A stretch of DNA of 64,000 nucleotides from Mycolicibacterium frederiksbergense. Lineage in GTDB: Bacteria; Actinomycetota; Actinomycetes; Mycobacteriales; Mycobacteriaceae. The notes under the pieces are model-generated. The model saw only the letters and a list, made by a program, of their open reading frames with translations, ran no database searches and was not told where the DNA came from. A program made the position numbers and the translations under genes. The DNA lies in NCBI RefSeq assembly GCF_029893345.1, contig NZ_JARXVE010000005.1:186001-250000 (forward strand), in the 5' to 3' direction. Below, in pieces: positions 52,923 through 61,239 of this stretch. Each line of letters starts with the position of its first letter. Within the stretch, counting starts at the first letter, position 1.

Positions 52923-54785
52923 TCAGGCAGCCGTATCGTCGGCGGTCTTACCCTGCGCACCAACCTTATTCGTCGGCATGCCGGTCCCGCGATCGTTCTT
53001 CACCGCGTCTCGCTTGCCGTCGGCATGCCGTTGGCCCAGGTTCAGGCGCTCGCGAAGCTGTGCCCGCGTGTCTTCCCGTTCGGCCTTCTTTGCTTCCCGC
53101 GCTCTCTTAAGCAGTGAATCCACCGATACACCACGTTCGGTGGCACCGATCCGGTGCCGGCCCGCCGGTGCGGGACTCTCGGTCTCCTTCTCCGTATCAC
53201 CAGCGACGGCCTGCGCAACGGCAGCGGCAGACCCGGCGGGTCCGATATTCGTGTCCAACACACCACGTTCGGAGGGGGTTGCCAGGACATCGCCCTGGAT
53301 GGGCGCCGCATGCGGCTCGGTTCCCGGATCCACTGAAATCTCTGCTACGGGGCCTGATTTCAGCCCCGAAACGGCGGCCTTCCCGTCGGATGCCGCGGAG
53401 AATGGGTGGTAGCCCCACTCGGTGCGGGTGTTCGGGTCCGGCAGGTCGGTCGCTCCCAGGGCCTTGTTGATGGCGCCCTGGACGGCGGACGACGCATCGA
53501 TCAACGCGTGTTCACCGTTGGCGATCAGGCTGTCAACGGGCGAGATGAGGTTGGTGTCGACGAACTTCTGCGTCGCGCGGACCGCCGCTGTGACCTCGGT
53601 TGTCAGTGCCTTGGGCAGTGCCGCCACATCCGACGGCAGGCCGGCTGCATGGAGGACAGCGGAAGCCATCTCCCCGACCGCGTCGGACAGGCCCGCGATC
53701 GTGTCCGCGACGTTGACGTTCAGGTCCTTGGCAAGGCCGGTTGACAACGTGAGCAGGTCGGAACCGGCGGTAACGAGCGTGTTGCCGACGTTGAACCCGC
53801 CACCGATGAGCTGAGCCAGTGCCCGGGTATAGGAAGCCGGATCCAACGGCTTGTCCCCGACCGTCTTCAACGCGTCCTGCACTGCATAGATCGGATAGGC
53901 CAACGCCCAAGCGCCCGCCTTCATCCCGGTATCGAAGCCATCCCAACCCGTTCCGACGATGCTGGAGGCCAGTCGCAACGCCGCGCTGGAGGCGGCATAC
54001 GCGGGCGCGATCGCCAATCCCTGGACCGTGGCGATCACAGCGTCCACGACCGCACTGTCCGACTGTTCGGCGGCCCCGGAAAGCACGTCATTGAGCCCGC
54101 TCAAAGCCCCTGGAACCTGCTGCCACAGCCCGTCCACAATGGTGTTGGCCGCGCCAAAGCCCGCCTGCCCGATCCAGTCCACCGTCTGCAGCACACCCTC
54201 GCCCGCCACAATCACCTGCTGCAGGGCCGAGCTGGCCAGACCGGTATAGCTGGACGCCGCCAGCGGCTGGTTGATCAGGTTTGTCAGGGCACCGAGTGCC
54301 GCGGTCAGCGAACCGGTCACCGCGAAGCCGATGGTCTCGGAGATCTGCGCGGGAAGCATCGCAATGTCGATATTCAGCGCGTCAACAGTGGCGATGAGTT
54401 CGCTGAAGTTGTTGGTCGACATAGAGCCGAGAGCGGCGAGCAGCCCGCGTAGCTGCACGGAGTCGGTTGCGTTGATCAGCCCGTTCCACAGCTCGCCGTT
54501 CACGGCGTTGGCGCGCGTCAGCACGTCGACGATTGAATTGCCCGGAACCAGCGACACAGCCGCGACCGTCTGCGTGACGTCGTCGAGTGTCGAGTACAGG
54601 TTGGCGATGAGCGCCTGGACATCCGCCGGATCGATAACGGCGCTGAGCCGAATATCCGGCGCGGAGACGATCGGTAGCAGAGCACTCCGTTCACCGACAG
54701 GTAGCACCACTGGCGCAAGCGCGAGCGTGCCGGCTGCGGTGAGCGCCATACCTGCTGTGAAGAAGGAACGGGTAGAGATCTCCAT
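52923..54785 (-). CDS. Exported alanine-rich mycobacterial protein of unknown function
   Basis: The 620-residue protein starts with a signal-like segment (MEISTRSFFTAGMALTAAGT followed by LALAPVV) and a long helical, Ala/Leu/Val-rich body without further clear membrane helices (about 30-450; repeated ALIANLYSTLDDVTQTVAAV-type stretches). The C-terminal 130 residues are polar and low-complexity, ending in a charged KRAREAKKAEREDTRAQLRE segment. The family is one of the large exported proteins seen in fast-growing mycobacteria; no domain was recognised. It is preceded by about 200 bases of AT-rich sequence. Confidence 0.75.
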   Translation of the reverse strand: MEISTRSFFTAGMALTAAGTLALAPVVLPVGERSALLPIVSAPDIRLSAVIDPADVQALIANLYSTLDDVTQTVAAVSLVPGNSIVDVLTRANAVNGELWNGLINATDSVQLRGLLAALGSMSTNNFSELIATVDALNIDIAMLPAQISETIGFAVTGSLTAALGALTNLINQPLAASSYTGLASSALQQVIVAGEGVLQTVDWIGQAGFGAANTIVDGLWQQVPGALSGLNDVLSGAAEQSDSAVVDAVIATVQGLAIAPAYAASSAALRLASSIVGTGWDGFDTGMKAGAWALAYPIYAVQDALKTVGDKPLDPASYTRALAQLIGGGFNVGNTLVTAGSDLLTLSTGLAKDLNVNVADTIAGLSDAVGEMASAVLHAAGLPSDVAALPKALTTEVTAAVRATQKFVDTNLISPVDSLIANGEHALIDASSAVQGAINKALGATDLPDPNTRTEWGYHPFSAASDGKAAVSGLKSGPVAEISVDPGTEPHAAPIQGDVLATPSERGVLDTNIGPAGSAAAVAQAVAGDTEKETESPAPAGRHRIGATERGVSVDSLLKRAREAKKAEREDTRAQLRERLNLGQRHADGKRDAVKNDRGTGMPTNKVGAQGKTADDTAA

Positions 54786-54986
54786 TAGCTACTTTTCCCC
54801 TCATCAAATGGACCGCCGAACGTCTGGAGCATACAACACTGCCAAGTTTCCCAGAACTGCCTACAACCTACCGTGAACAGTGATTACCCTCTTAGCAAAC
54901 TTCGCCAAAAGTGTCATCTCCGGGCACTATAGTCGCCAAGATCGACGCACCATGCATCTCTTCGCAAATTTTTCGAACAGGTGGAT

Positions 54987-55103
54987 ATGACACTGCCATC
55001 GCTTCGCGGCGCGCCCGCCAGGCCGCAGCCGCGGTCCCTAGCTGTAATGGCGCCAGCCGGATCGATACCGGTACGACGGCATCTGTGACTGCTCGGGGCT
55101 ACA
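54987..55103 (+). pseudogene. 5' remnant of the alkB-like gene, cut by an in-frame TGA
   Basis: In the same frame as the alkB-like ORF at 55104, an ATG at 54987 opens 33 codons ending ...RRHL, then TGA at 55086-55088, then LLGATVPGL. AlkB at 12523-13788 reads KRHLWLMGLIAP there, so TGA replaces the Trp codon. Everything from 54987 to 55103 is probably the lost N terminus of the paralogue. Confidence 0.7.
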
Positions 55104-56231
55104 GTGCCCGGCCTGGTTTCTCTGCCTTGGCTTCTCGTGTGGGTCACCGATCTGAGCGCATTCTGGTGGACCGGACTGGCAGTTGCCTACGGGATCATTC
55201 CGCTACTCGACCACCTTGTCGGCTCCGACTCGAAGAACGCACCCGAGGATGTCCTGGAACGGATCGAGCACGATCGGTGCTACCGCTGGGCCACATACTG
55301 CTATCTGCCAAACCAGTACCTTGCGCTGATCTTTGCCTGCTGGCTCTGGGCCGGCGGGGGCTGGGTGACCCTGACCATCGTCGATAAGCTCGGACTGATG
55401 GTGACGGTGGGCATCGTCGGAGGCGGCGCCATCAACACCGCTCATGAGCTGAGTCATAAGCGAAGCCGCGCCGAGCGGCGATTGGCTGCGCTCACACTCG
55501 TGCAGACCGGCTACGCCCACTTCATGGTCGAGCACCGGCACCGTCACCACCTTCGCGTTGCGACAGCTGAGGACACCACCACTTCCCGAATGGGCGAGAA
55601 CTACTACCTTTTCGTTCCTCGATCAGTGTTCGGCGGCATCCGCTTCGCGTGGACATTCGAACGAGAACGACTGGCGCGCAGGCACAAACCCCTCTGCACA
55701 CTTGAGAACACAATCTTGCGCGGCTGGCTGCTGTGTCTGGCGACGGGCACCGTTCTCGCGATCTGGTTCGGCCCCACGGTCCTGCCGTGGCTCGCGGGGC
55801 AAGCAGTGCTCGGCGTGTGTGTACTGGAAAGCGTCAACTACGTCGAGCACTACGGCCTCAGGCGGCGCAAGCTGCCCGACGGCCGCTACGAGCGGGTGAA
55901 CCCGTCGCACAGTTGGAACAGCAACACAATCGTCGCCAACATATTTCTCTACCACTTGCAGCGGCATTCCGATCAGCACGCCAACCCAATGCGCCGCTAT
56001 CAGACGCTGCGGCACACCGAACAAACGCCGCTGATACCGCCAGTGTGGCGTCGCGTGATGGACCCACGCGTCGTCACATGCCACGGCGATGTCCGGCTGG
56101 CGGGACTCGATCCGGGCCACGAGGAACGCTTGATCCGCCGATACGGCCCGACATGCCCGACCGACCGCATCGCTCGAGACGATCGCAAACCTGATCAGCG
56201 CAGCAGGGCGCGGCTCATCACCACACGCTGA
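55104..56231 (+). CDS. Degenerate AlkB-like alkane hydroxylase paralogue (probable pseudogene)
   Basis: The 375-codon frame aligns with AlkB over nearly its whole length but has lost key features. HELSHK (114-119) and NYVEHYG (245-251) are intact; the second box reads EHRHRHH and the third LQRHSDQH, where AlkB has EHNRGHH and HSDHH, so one conserved metal-binding histidine is glutamine. About 13 residues around LPSGYASLIG are deleted (TPLIPPVW). The first transmembrane region is cut by a TGA at 55086 and the last 12 codons run antisense through the fadE25 3' end. Translation might begin at GTG 55104, but activity is unlikely. Confidence 0.75.
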   Translation: MPGLVSLPWLLVWVTDLSAFWWTGLAVAYGIIPLLDHLVGSDSKNAPEDVLERIEHDRCYRWATYCYLPNQYLALIFACWLWAGGGWVTLTIVDKLGLMVTVGIVGGGAINTAHELSHKRSRAERRLAALTLVQTGYAHFMVEHRHRHHLRVATAEDTTTSRMGENYYLFVPRSVFGGIRFAWTFERERLARRHKPLCTLENTILRGWLLCLATGTVLAIWFGPTVLPWLAGQAVLGVCVLESVNYVEHYGLRRRKLPDGRYERVNPSHSWNSNTIVANIFLYHLQRHSDQHANPMRRYQTLRHTEQTPLIPPVWRRVMDPRVVTCHGDVRLAGLDPGHEERLIRRYGPTCPTDRIARDDRKPDQRSRARLITTR

Positions 56232-56808
56232 ATCTGGTTGGTGCCCTCATAGATCTGGGTGATCTTGGCATCACGCATCATCCGCTCCACCGGGAAATCC
56301 ACCGTGTAGCCGGCACCACCGAACAACTGCACCGCATCAGTGGTCACCTCCATCGCCACATCGGAGGCAAAACACTTCGACGCCGCCGAAATGAACCCCA
56401 GGTTGTGCTCACCACGCTCAGCCCGCGCCGCGGCGTGATACACCATCAACCGCGCCGCCTCCAGCTTCATCGCCATATCGGCGAGCATGAACTGCACACC
56501 CTGGAAATCACTGACCGCGGTGCCGAACTGCTTGCGGTCCTTGGTGTAGGCGATCGCCGCATCCAACGCGCCCTGGGCGATACCGACGGCCTGCGCCCCG
56601 ATCGTGGGCCGGGTGTGATCCAACGTGGCCAACGCCGTCTTGAACCCCGTACCGGGCTCACCGATGATCCGATCACCGGGAATACGGCAGTTCTCGAAGT
56701 ACAACTCGGTGGTCGGGCTGCCCTTGATCCCCAACTTGCGTTCTTTGGGCCCCACGGTGAAACCCACATCGTCCTTGTGCACCATGAACGCCGAAATCCC
56801 GTTGGCGC
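56195..56808 (-). repeat. Direct repeat copy 2, inside fadE25
   Basis: Intact partner of the direct repeat at 52241-52857. Codon-for-codon comparison shows substitutions in the pseudogene such as FVVHRDDEGFSV versus FMVHKDDVGFTV, so the copies have diverged since duplication. Confidence 0.85.
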
Positions 56809-57364
56809 CCTTGTCCGGATCGGTCACCGCCATCACGGTGTACCAGGTCGACTTGCCGCCGTTGGTGATCCAGCACTTGGCCCCGTTGAGGATCCAGTCG
56901 TCACCATCGGCCTTGGCCCGGGTTCGCATGCCGGCCGCATCCGAGCCGGCCTCACGCTCGCTCAACGCATACGAGGCCATCGCCTCACCCGAAGCCAGCG
57001 AGGGCAGCACCTGCTTCTTCAAATCATCGGAGCCACGCAGGATCAACCCCATGGTGCCGAGCTTGTTGACCGCGGGGATCAGCGACGCCGAGGCATCCAC
57101 CCGGGCCACTTCCTCGATCACGATGCAGGCAGCCACTGAATCCGCACCCTGGCCGCCATACTCCTCGGGCACATGCACCGCGTTGAACCCCGACGCATTC
57201 AGGGCATCCAACGCCTCCTGCGGGAACCGCGCATTCTCGTCTACGTCGGCGGCGTGCGGGGCGATCTCCTTCTCCGCCAAGGCGCGGATCGCGGCCCGCA
57301 GTTCCTGATGCTCTTCAGGCAGCTGAAACAAATCGAAAGATGGATTTCCGCCCCAACCAGCCAT
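56195..57364 (-). CDS. fadE25: Acyl-CoA dehydrogenase FadE25
   Basis: The 389-residue flavoenzyme oxidises fatty acyl-CoA in beta-oxidation, electrons going to ETF. The ATG at 57364 follows AAGGAG and gives MAGWGGNPSFDLFQLPEEHQ, same length as Rv3274c; a GTG-type extension upstream is not used. Visible motifs are SYALSEREAGSDAAGMRT (FAD/substrate), CWITNGG, GVQFMLADMA, and RDAKITQIYEGTNQIQRVVM, which carries the catalytic glutamate in the isobutyryl/short-branched type position. A partial copy lies at 52241-52885. It is divergent from the TetR gene at 57500. Confidence 0.96.
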   Translation of the reverse strand: MAGWGGNPSFDLFQLPEEHQELRAAIRALAEKEIAPHAADVDENARFPQEALDALNASGFNAVHVPEEYGGQGADSVAACIVIEEVARVDASASLIPAVNKLGTMGLILRGSDDLKKQVLPSLASGEAMASYALSEREAGSDAAGMRTRAKADGDDWILNGAKCWITNGGKSTWYTVMAVTDPDKGANGISAFMVHKDDVGFTVGPKERKLGIKGSPTTELYFENCRIPGDRIIGEPGTGFKTALATLDHTRPTIGAQAVGIAQGALDAAIAYTKDRKQFGTAVSDFQGVQFMLADMAMKLEAARLMVYHAAARAERGEHNLGFISAASKCFASDVAMEVTTDAVQLFGGAGYTVDFPVERMMRDAKITQIYEGTNQIQRVVMSRALLR

Positions 57365-57449
57365 GATCTTCTCCTTCGCTTTCAGCTCTTGGCTCTCTTG
57401 GCTCCATCGTTGCCCGGACTGCACATCGCGTACATCCCCTGCTACGTTT

Positions 57450-57483
57450 GGTACTCAGTACCATAGCATCGGCACTCAGTACC
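57450..57483. promoter_or_regulatory. Twin operator candidate in the fadE25/TetR divergent promoter
   Basis: GGTACTCAGTACC at 57450-57462 is a perfect inverted repeat and GGCACTCAGTACC at 57471-57483 is the same sequence with one change. Their centres are 21 bases apart, two turns of the helix. The pair lies between fadE25 (minus, start 57364) and the TetR gene (plus, start 57500), which is where an autoregulated TetR dimer pair would bind. Confidence 0.7.
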
Positions 57484-57499
57484 CGAGAGGGGTGTATCC

Positions 57500-58156
57500 A
57501 TGCCCGACCTGCCAAGCACCCGGGAGCGTCTGGTGAGCGCGGCATTCGACCTGTTCGAAGAACGTGGGTTTGAGGCCGCCAGCGTCGATGACATCGCGGC
57601 GCGGGCGGGGGTGGGACGCACCACCGCGTTTCGTCAGTTCGGATCGAAAGAGGCGTTGATCTTTCCCGATCACGAGGCGTTGCTGCGCCGCGCCGACGAG
57701 AGGTTGTCGACGGTGCCGGCCGAAGCGCTCCCCGCCGAAGTCATCGCGGTGGCAACAACCTCGGTGTTCGAGAACTATCTGGCCGAGGGCGAGCGTGCCC
57801 GGACGCGGTATCGGCTGACCCGCTCGGTACCTGCCCTGCGCGACTTCGAAACGGCCGTGGTGTCGCGGTATGTCCGGCTGTTCACCAAACACCTGCGGAC
57901 CGCGCAGACCGAGGATTGGACGGCGGACCTGCGCGCCGAACTATTCGCCAACGCCGTGGTCGCTGCGCACAACCATGTGCTGCGCCGATGGCTGCGCGGC
58001 GACGCGACCAACCCGCGGTCGGACCTGGCCGAGGCGCTGGCCGCGACCTGGCCGATCTACCGGGGCGGTGGCGGCCGCACCGCGGTCGTGGTGATGTCGA
58101 CCGATGAACCGATCGAGTCCCTGACACCCCGCATTCGCGAGCTGATCGGCGATTGA
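57500..58156 (+). CDS. TetR family regulator, divergent from fadE25
   Basis: The 218-residue regulator has the HTH segment DLFEERGFEAASVDDIAARA followed by GVGRTTAFRQFGSKEALIF and a C-terminal ligand domain of mainly helical character with RTRYRLTRSVPALRDFETAV. The ATG at 57500 is 17 bases from the second operator candidate. Divergent placement with fadE25 suggests that it represses fadE25 and itself and is released by an acyl-CoA or related ligand; that is inference. Confidence 0.9.
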   Translation: MPDLPSTRERLVSAAFDLFEERGFEAASVDDIAARAGVGRTTAFRQFGSKEALIFPDHEALLRRADERLSTVPAEALPAEVIAVATTSVFENYLAEGERARTRYRLTRSVPALRDFETAVVSRYVRLFTKHLRTAQTEDWTADLRAELFANAVVAAHNHVLRRWLRGDATNPRSDLAEALAATWPIYRGGGGRTAVVVMSTDEPIESLTPRIRELIGD

Positions 58157-58162
58157 CTCCAA

Positions 58163-58184
58163 GCGCGGGGCTGCTACCCCGCGC
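58163..58184. terminator. Hairpin between TetR and purE (convergent)
   Basis: GCGCGGGG at 58163-58170 and CCCCGCGC at 58177-58184 form a perfect eight-base-pair stem with a six-base loop in the 33-base gap between two convergent genes. Confidence 0.7.
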
Positions 58185-58189
58185 CTACT

Positions 58190-58705
58190 TCAGCCGTCGC
58201 CCAACAGGCGATCGCGCAACGCGGCATCTTTTTCCAGCACCATGGCTTCCAGATCGGCCTGGAATTTCACCATCCGGGCACGCAGCCCGGCGTCGGATGC
58301 GCCCAGAATCCGGGCGGCCAGCAGGCCCGCATTACGTGCTCCGCCAATGGAAACCGTGGCCACCGGCACACCGGCCGGCATCTGCACGATGGACAGCAGC
58401 GAGTCCATGCCGTCCAACCGGGCCAGCGGCACCGGCACCCCGATGACCGGCAGCGGTGTGGCAGACGCCACCATGCCGGGCAGATGTGCGGCGCCTCCCG
58501 CCCCGGCGATGATCACCTCGATGCCGCGGTCGGCCGCGGTCTTCGCGTAGTCGAGCATGCGCTGCGGGGTGCGGTGCGCCGAGACCACACCGACCTCGAA
58601 CGGCACCTCGAACTCGGCAAGTGCGGTGGCCGCGTCCGACATCACCGACCAGTCGCTGTCGCTGCCCATGATGAGCCCGACCCGTGCTGATCCCTTAGTC
58701 GTCAT
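58190..58705 (-). CDS. purE: N5-carboxyaminoimidazole ribonucleotide mutase
   Basis: The 171-residue class I PurE converts N5-CAIR to CAIR in purine synthesis. The signature blocks are GLIMGSDSDWSVM, VVSAHRTPQRM, AGAGGAAHLPGM and MPAGVPVATVSIGGARNAGL. The ATG at 58705 (MTTKGSARVG) was chosen; an ATG at 58711 is six bases upstream and the open frame extends further without conservation. It overlaps the 3' end of purK by 11 bases. Confidence 0.95.
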   Translation of the reverse strand: MTTKGSARVGLIMGSDSDWSVMSDAATALAEFEVPFEVGVVSAHRTPQRMLDYAKTAADRGIEVIIAGAGGAAHLPGMVASATPLPVIGVPVPLARLDGMDSLLSIVQMPAGVPVATVSIGGARNAGLLAARILGASDAGLRARMVKFQADLEAMVLEKDAALRDRLLGDG

Positions 58706-59939
58706 GTTCATTCCATCCGTCGGTCCACTCCGCATGAGACAGCCAGTGCGCCGCCCGCACCGCGCGCTCCCGCACCTCGTCCATGTCCGTACCAATCAAG
58801 TTGATATGACCCAGTTTCCGGCCGGCGCGCTCACCTTTGCCGTACAGGTGCACCTTCGCGTCAGGGATCCGGGCGAAGAGATGGTGCAGCCGCTCGTCCA
58901 TCGACATCGCCGGCGTCTGCGGCGCGCCGAGCACGTTGGCCATCACCGCGGCCGGCGCGACCGCCGAGGTGTCACCGAGTGGGTAGTCCAGCACCGCCCG
59001 CAGATGCTGCTCGAACTGGCTGGTGACCGCGCCGTCCATGGTCCAGTGCCCCGAGTTGTGCGGACGCATGGCCAACTCGTTGACCAGCAGGGCGCCGTCG
59101 ACCGTCTCGAACAACTCGACAGCCATCACCCCGACCACGCCCAGTTCATTGGCCAGTCGCAGGCCGAGTTCCTGTGCGGCCGCACCGAGTTCGTCCGGCA
59201 GCCCCGGGGCCGGGGCGTACACCTCGACACAGACGCCGTCGCGCTGCACGGTTTCCACCACCGGCCAGGCCGCACCCTGCCCGAACGGTGAGCGGGCGAC
59301 CAGCGCGGCAAGTTCGCGGCGCATCGCCACGCGCTCCTCGGCCAGCACGGGAATCCCGTCGGCGAGGTAGCCGCCGGCGATCTCGCGGGCGGCGGCCAGG
59401 TCGTCGGCCATCGCCACGCCCTTGCCGTCGTAGCCACCGCGCACGGTCTTGATCACCACCGGACCGTCGATCTCCTTGACGAACGCCTCGACGTCCTCGA
59501 TCGAGGTGATCTCGGCGAAGCGCGGGACCGGGGCGCCCAGGCTGTGCAGTTTGCGGCGCATCAGCAGCTTGTCCTGGGCATGCACCAGCGCCTGCGGCGG
59601 CGGACAGACCGTGACCCCTTCGGCCACCAGTCGCTCCAGATGCTCGGTAGGCACGTGCTCGTGATCGAACGTCAGCACCGACGCACCGGCGGCCGCGCGG
59701 CGCAGCGCGTCCAGGTCGGTGTGAGAGCCGATGAGGACATCTGGGGTCACCTGAGCGGCGGATTCGTCGGGCCCGGCGGCAAGCACCCGCAACGTCTGTC
59801 CCAGCGCGATCGCCGCCTGATGGGTCATCCTCGCGAGTTGGCCGCCACCGATCATCGCCACTACTGGCGACGCCCCGCTCGCGGGGGTGGGATTACGCCC
59901 GCTCGCGGGCGAAGGCGGCTTCTTGGGAGTTGTCGGCAC
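58695..59939 (-). CDS. purK: N5-carboxyaminoimidazole ribonucleotide synthase
   Basis: The 414-residue ATP-grasp enzyme joins AIR, bicarbonate and ATP into N5-CAIR, the substrate of PurE. It has VVAMIGGGQLARMTHQAA (AIR/nucleotide start), KTVRGGYDGKG and VELFETVDGALLVNELAMRP with HNSGHWT. The start is the GTG at 59939; the first 30 residues are Pro/Ser-rich, and the DNA there has two copies of CCCGCTCGCGGG (59874-59885, 59898-59909) that encode repeated PASG. Operon purK-purE, as in M. tuberculosis. Confidence 0.94.
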   Translation of the reverse strand: MPTTPKKPPSPASGRNPTPASGASPVVAMIGGGQLARMTHQAAIALGQTLRVLAAGPDESAAQVTPDVLIGSHTDLDALRRAAAGASVLTFDHEHVPTEHLERLVAEGVTVCPPPQALVHAQDKLLMRRKLHSLGAPVPRFAEITSIEDVEAFVKEIDGPVVIKTVRGGYDGKGVAMADDLAAAREIAGGYLADGIPVLAEERVAMRRELAALVARSPFGQGAAWPVVETVQRDGVCVEVYAPAPGLPDELGAAAQELGLRLANELGVVGVMAVELFETVDGALLVNELAMRPHNSGHWTMDGAVTSQFEQHLRAVLDYPLGDTSAVAPAAVMANVLGAPQTPAMSMDERLHHLFARIPDAKVHLYGKGERAGRKLGHINLIGTDMDEVRERAVRAAHWLSHAEWTDGWNEHDD

Positions 59940-60061
59940 GCCGCCTATGGTGTCATGAGCCCGATCATGACATCTCTGTGACCGGCGCATTGACCTGCGG
60001 TTAAGGCCGGGCTTCGCAGCGATGCGGCATCGATCGGCGCATTTCCGTACACTGCCTAGCT

Positions 60062-60757
60062 GTGTCCTTCGCCGATGCGACAATCGCGCGCCTACCGCGA
60101 TTCGTCCGTCCATATGCCGAGCAACACCACGAGCTGATCAAGTTCGCGATCGTCGGCGCGACGACGTTTGTCATTGATTCGGCGATCTTCTACACACTCA
60201 AACTCACGGTGCTGGAGCCCAAGCCGGTGACGGCCAAGATCATCGCCGGCATCGTCGCGGTGATCGCCTCCTACATCCTCAACCGGGAATGGAGCTTCCA
60301 GAACCGCGGCGGCCGCGAGCGCCACCACGAGGCCCTGCTGTTCTTCGCGTTCAGCGGTGTGGGCGTGCTGCTGTCGATGCTGCCGCTGTACTTCTCCAGC
60401 TATGTGCTGGGGCTACGGGTGCCCGAGGTGTCGCTGACGGTAGAGAACATCGCCGACTTCGTCTCGGCCTACATCCTGGGCAACCTGCTGCAGATGGCCT
60501 TCCGGTTCTGGGCGTTCCGCCGTTGGGTGTTCCCCGACGAGTTCGAACGCAGTCCCGATCTGGCGCTGGAATCCAGTCTCACCGACGGCGGGATCGCCGA
60601 GGCGCTGGAGAACCATGCCGAACAACGGCGGGACGCCGGCACGGTGACGCCGTTGCGCACGCGAGGAGCAAATGGGGGTCTGCGCCGCCCGAGTCGACGC
60701 GCCCGGCTGCGTCAGCTCGGCGACTCCTCGGACCCCAGGGTGTCGAAGACTTCGTGA
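60062..60757 (+). CDS. GtrA-like membrane protein (Rv3277-like)
   Basis: The 231-residue protein has the four-helix GtrA pattern: LIKFAIVGATTFVIDSAIFY, AKIIAGIVAVIASYILNRE followed by WSF, a third helix near FFAFSGVGVLLSMLPLYF and a fourth near YILGNLLQMAFRFWAFRRWV. GtrA proteins help flip polyprenyl-phosphate sugars or act in cell-wall glycan synthesis. The C-terminal 65 residues are polar. Start is GTG 60062. Its last 46 bases overlap the PH-domain gene on the other strand. Confidence 0.88.
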   Translation: MSFADATIARLPRFVRPYAEQHHELIKFAIVGATTFVIDSAIFYTLKLTVLEPKPVTAKIIAGIVAVIASYILNREWSFQNRGGRERHHEALLFFAFSGVGVLLSMLPLYFSSYVLGLRVPEVSLTVENIADFVSAYILGNLLQMAFRFWAFRRWVFPDEFERSPDLALESSLTDGGIAEALENHAEQRRDAGTVTPLRTRGANGGLRRPSRRARLRQLGDSSDPRVSKTS

Positions 60758-61230
60758 TACAGCAGGGAATGCACCTGTTCCACGCGCGGAATGTCGTGGA
60801 ATTCCAGGGGATCCTGCGACGCCGATTCGATGATCAGGGTGCCGGTCCGCAATAGCCGGTCGGTCAGCCCGTGGCGGAACTCGACGCTGTTGATCCGGGC
60901 CAGCGGGATGTCGATGCCGGAGCGGGTCAGCACGCCGTGCCGGAACATCACCCGACGGTCAGTGATGACGAAGTGGGTCGACTTCCAATTCAGAAACGGC
61001 CAGACCGTCAACCAACCGACCACGATCAGCCAGATCGCCCCGATCACGATGAACAGCACGTTCTTCGCGCTGGCCTGCCAATCCATGGTGTTGACCACGG
61101 CGGCGACGAACGCCCCGGCCGCGCTGACCAGGATGAGGGTCAGGACCGCCCCGATCAGGCGTTTCCAGTGCGGGTGCCGGTGCAGCACCACCTGCTCGTC
61201 GTTGGCCAGCACGTTCTCCGGGTAACCCAC
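60712..61230 (-). CDS. PH-domain membrane protein (DUF304/YdbS-like, Rv3278c-like)
   Basis: The 172-residue protein has two hydrophobic helices (IGAVLTLILVSAAGAFVAAV and VLFIVIGAIWLIVVGWLTVW) and then a bacterial PH domain (FVITDRRVMFRHGVLTRSGI, LARINSVEFRHGL, GTLIIESASQDPLEFHDI). This matches the conserved Rv3278c protein upstream of birA in M. tuberculosis. Role unknown, probably envelope or membrane-stress related. Confidence 0.9.
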   Translation of the reverse strand: MGYPENVLANDEQVVLHRHPHWKRLIGAVLTLILVSAAGAFVAAVVNTMDWQASAKNVLFIVIGAIWLIVVGWLTVWPFLNWKSTHFVITDRRVMFRHGVLTRSGIDIPLARINSVEFRHGLTDRLLRTGTLIIESASQDPLEFHDIPRVEQVHSLLYHEVFDTLGSEESPS

Positions 61231-61239
61231 GGCAGCACT

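Noticed and set aside
59874..59909. Paired CCCGCTCGCGGG palindromes as regulatory sites
   Set aside because: They lie inside the purK coding start and encode a PASG repeat, so a low-complexity leader explains them.
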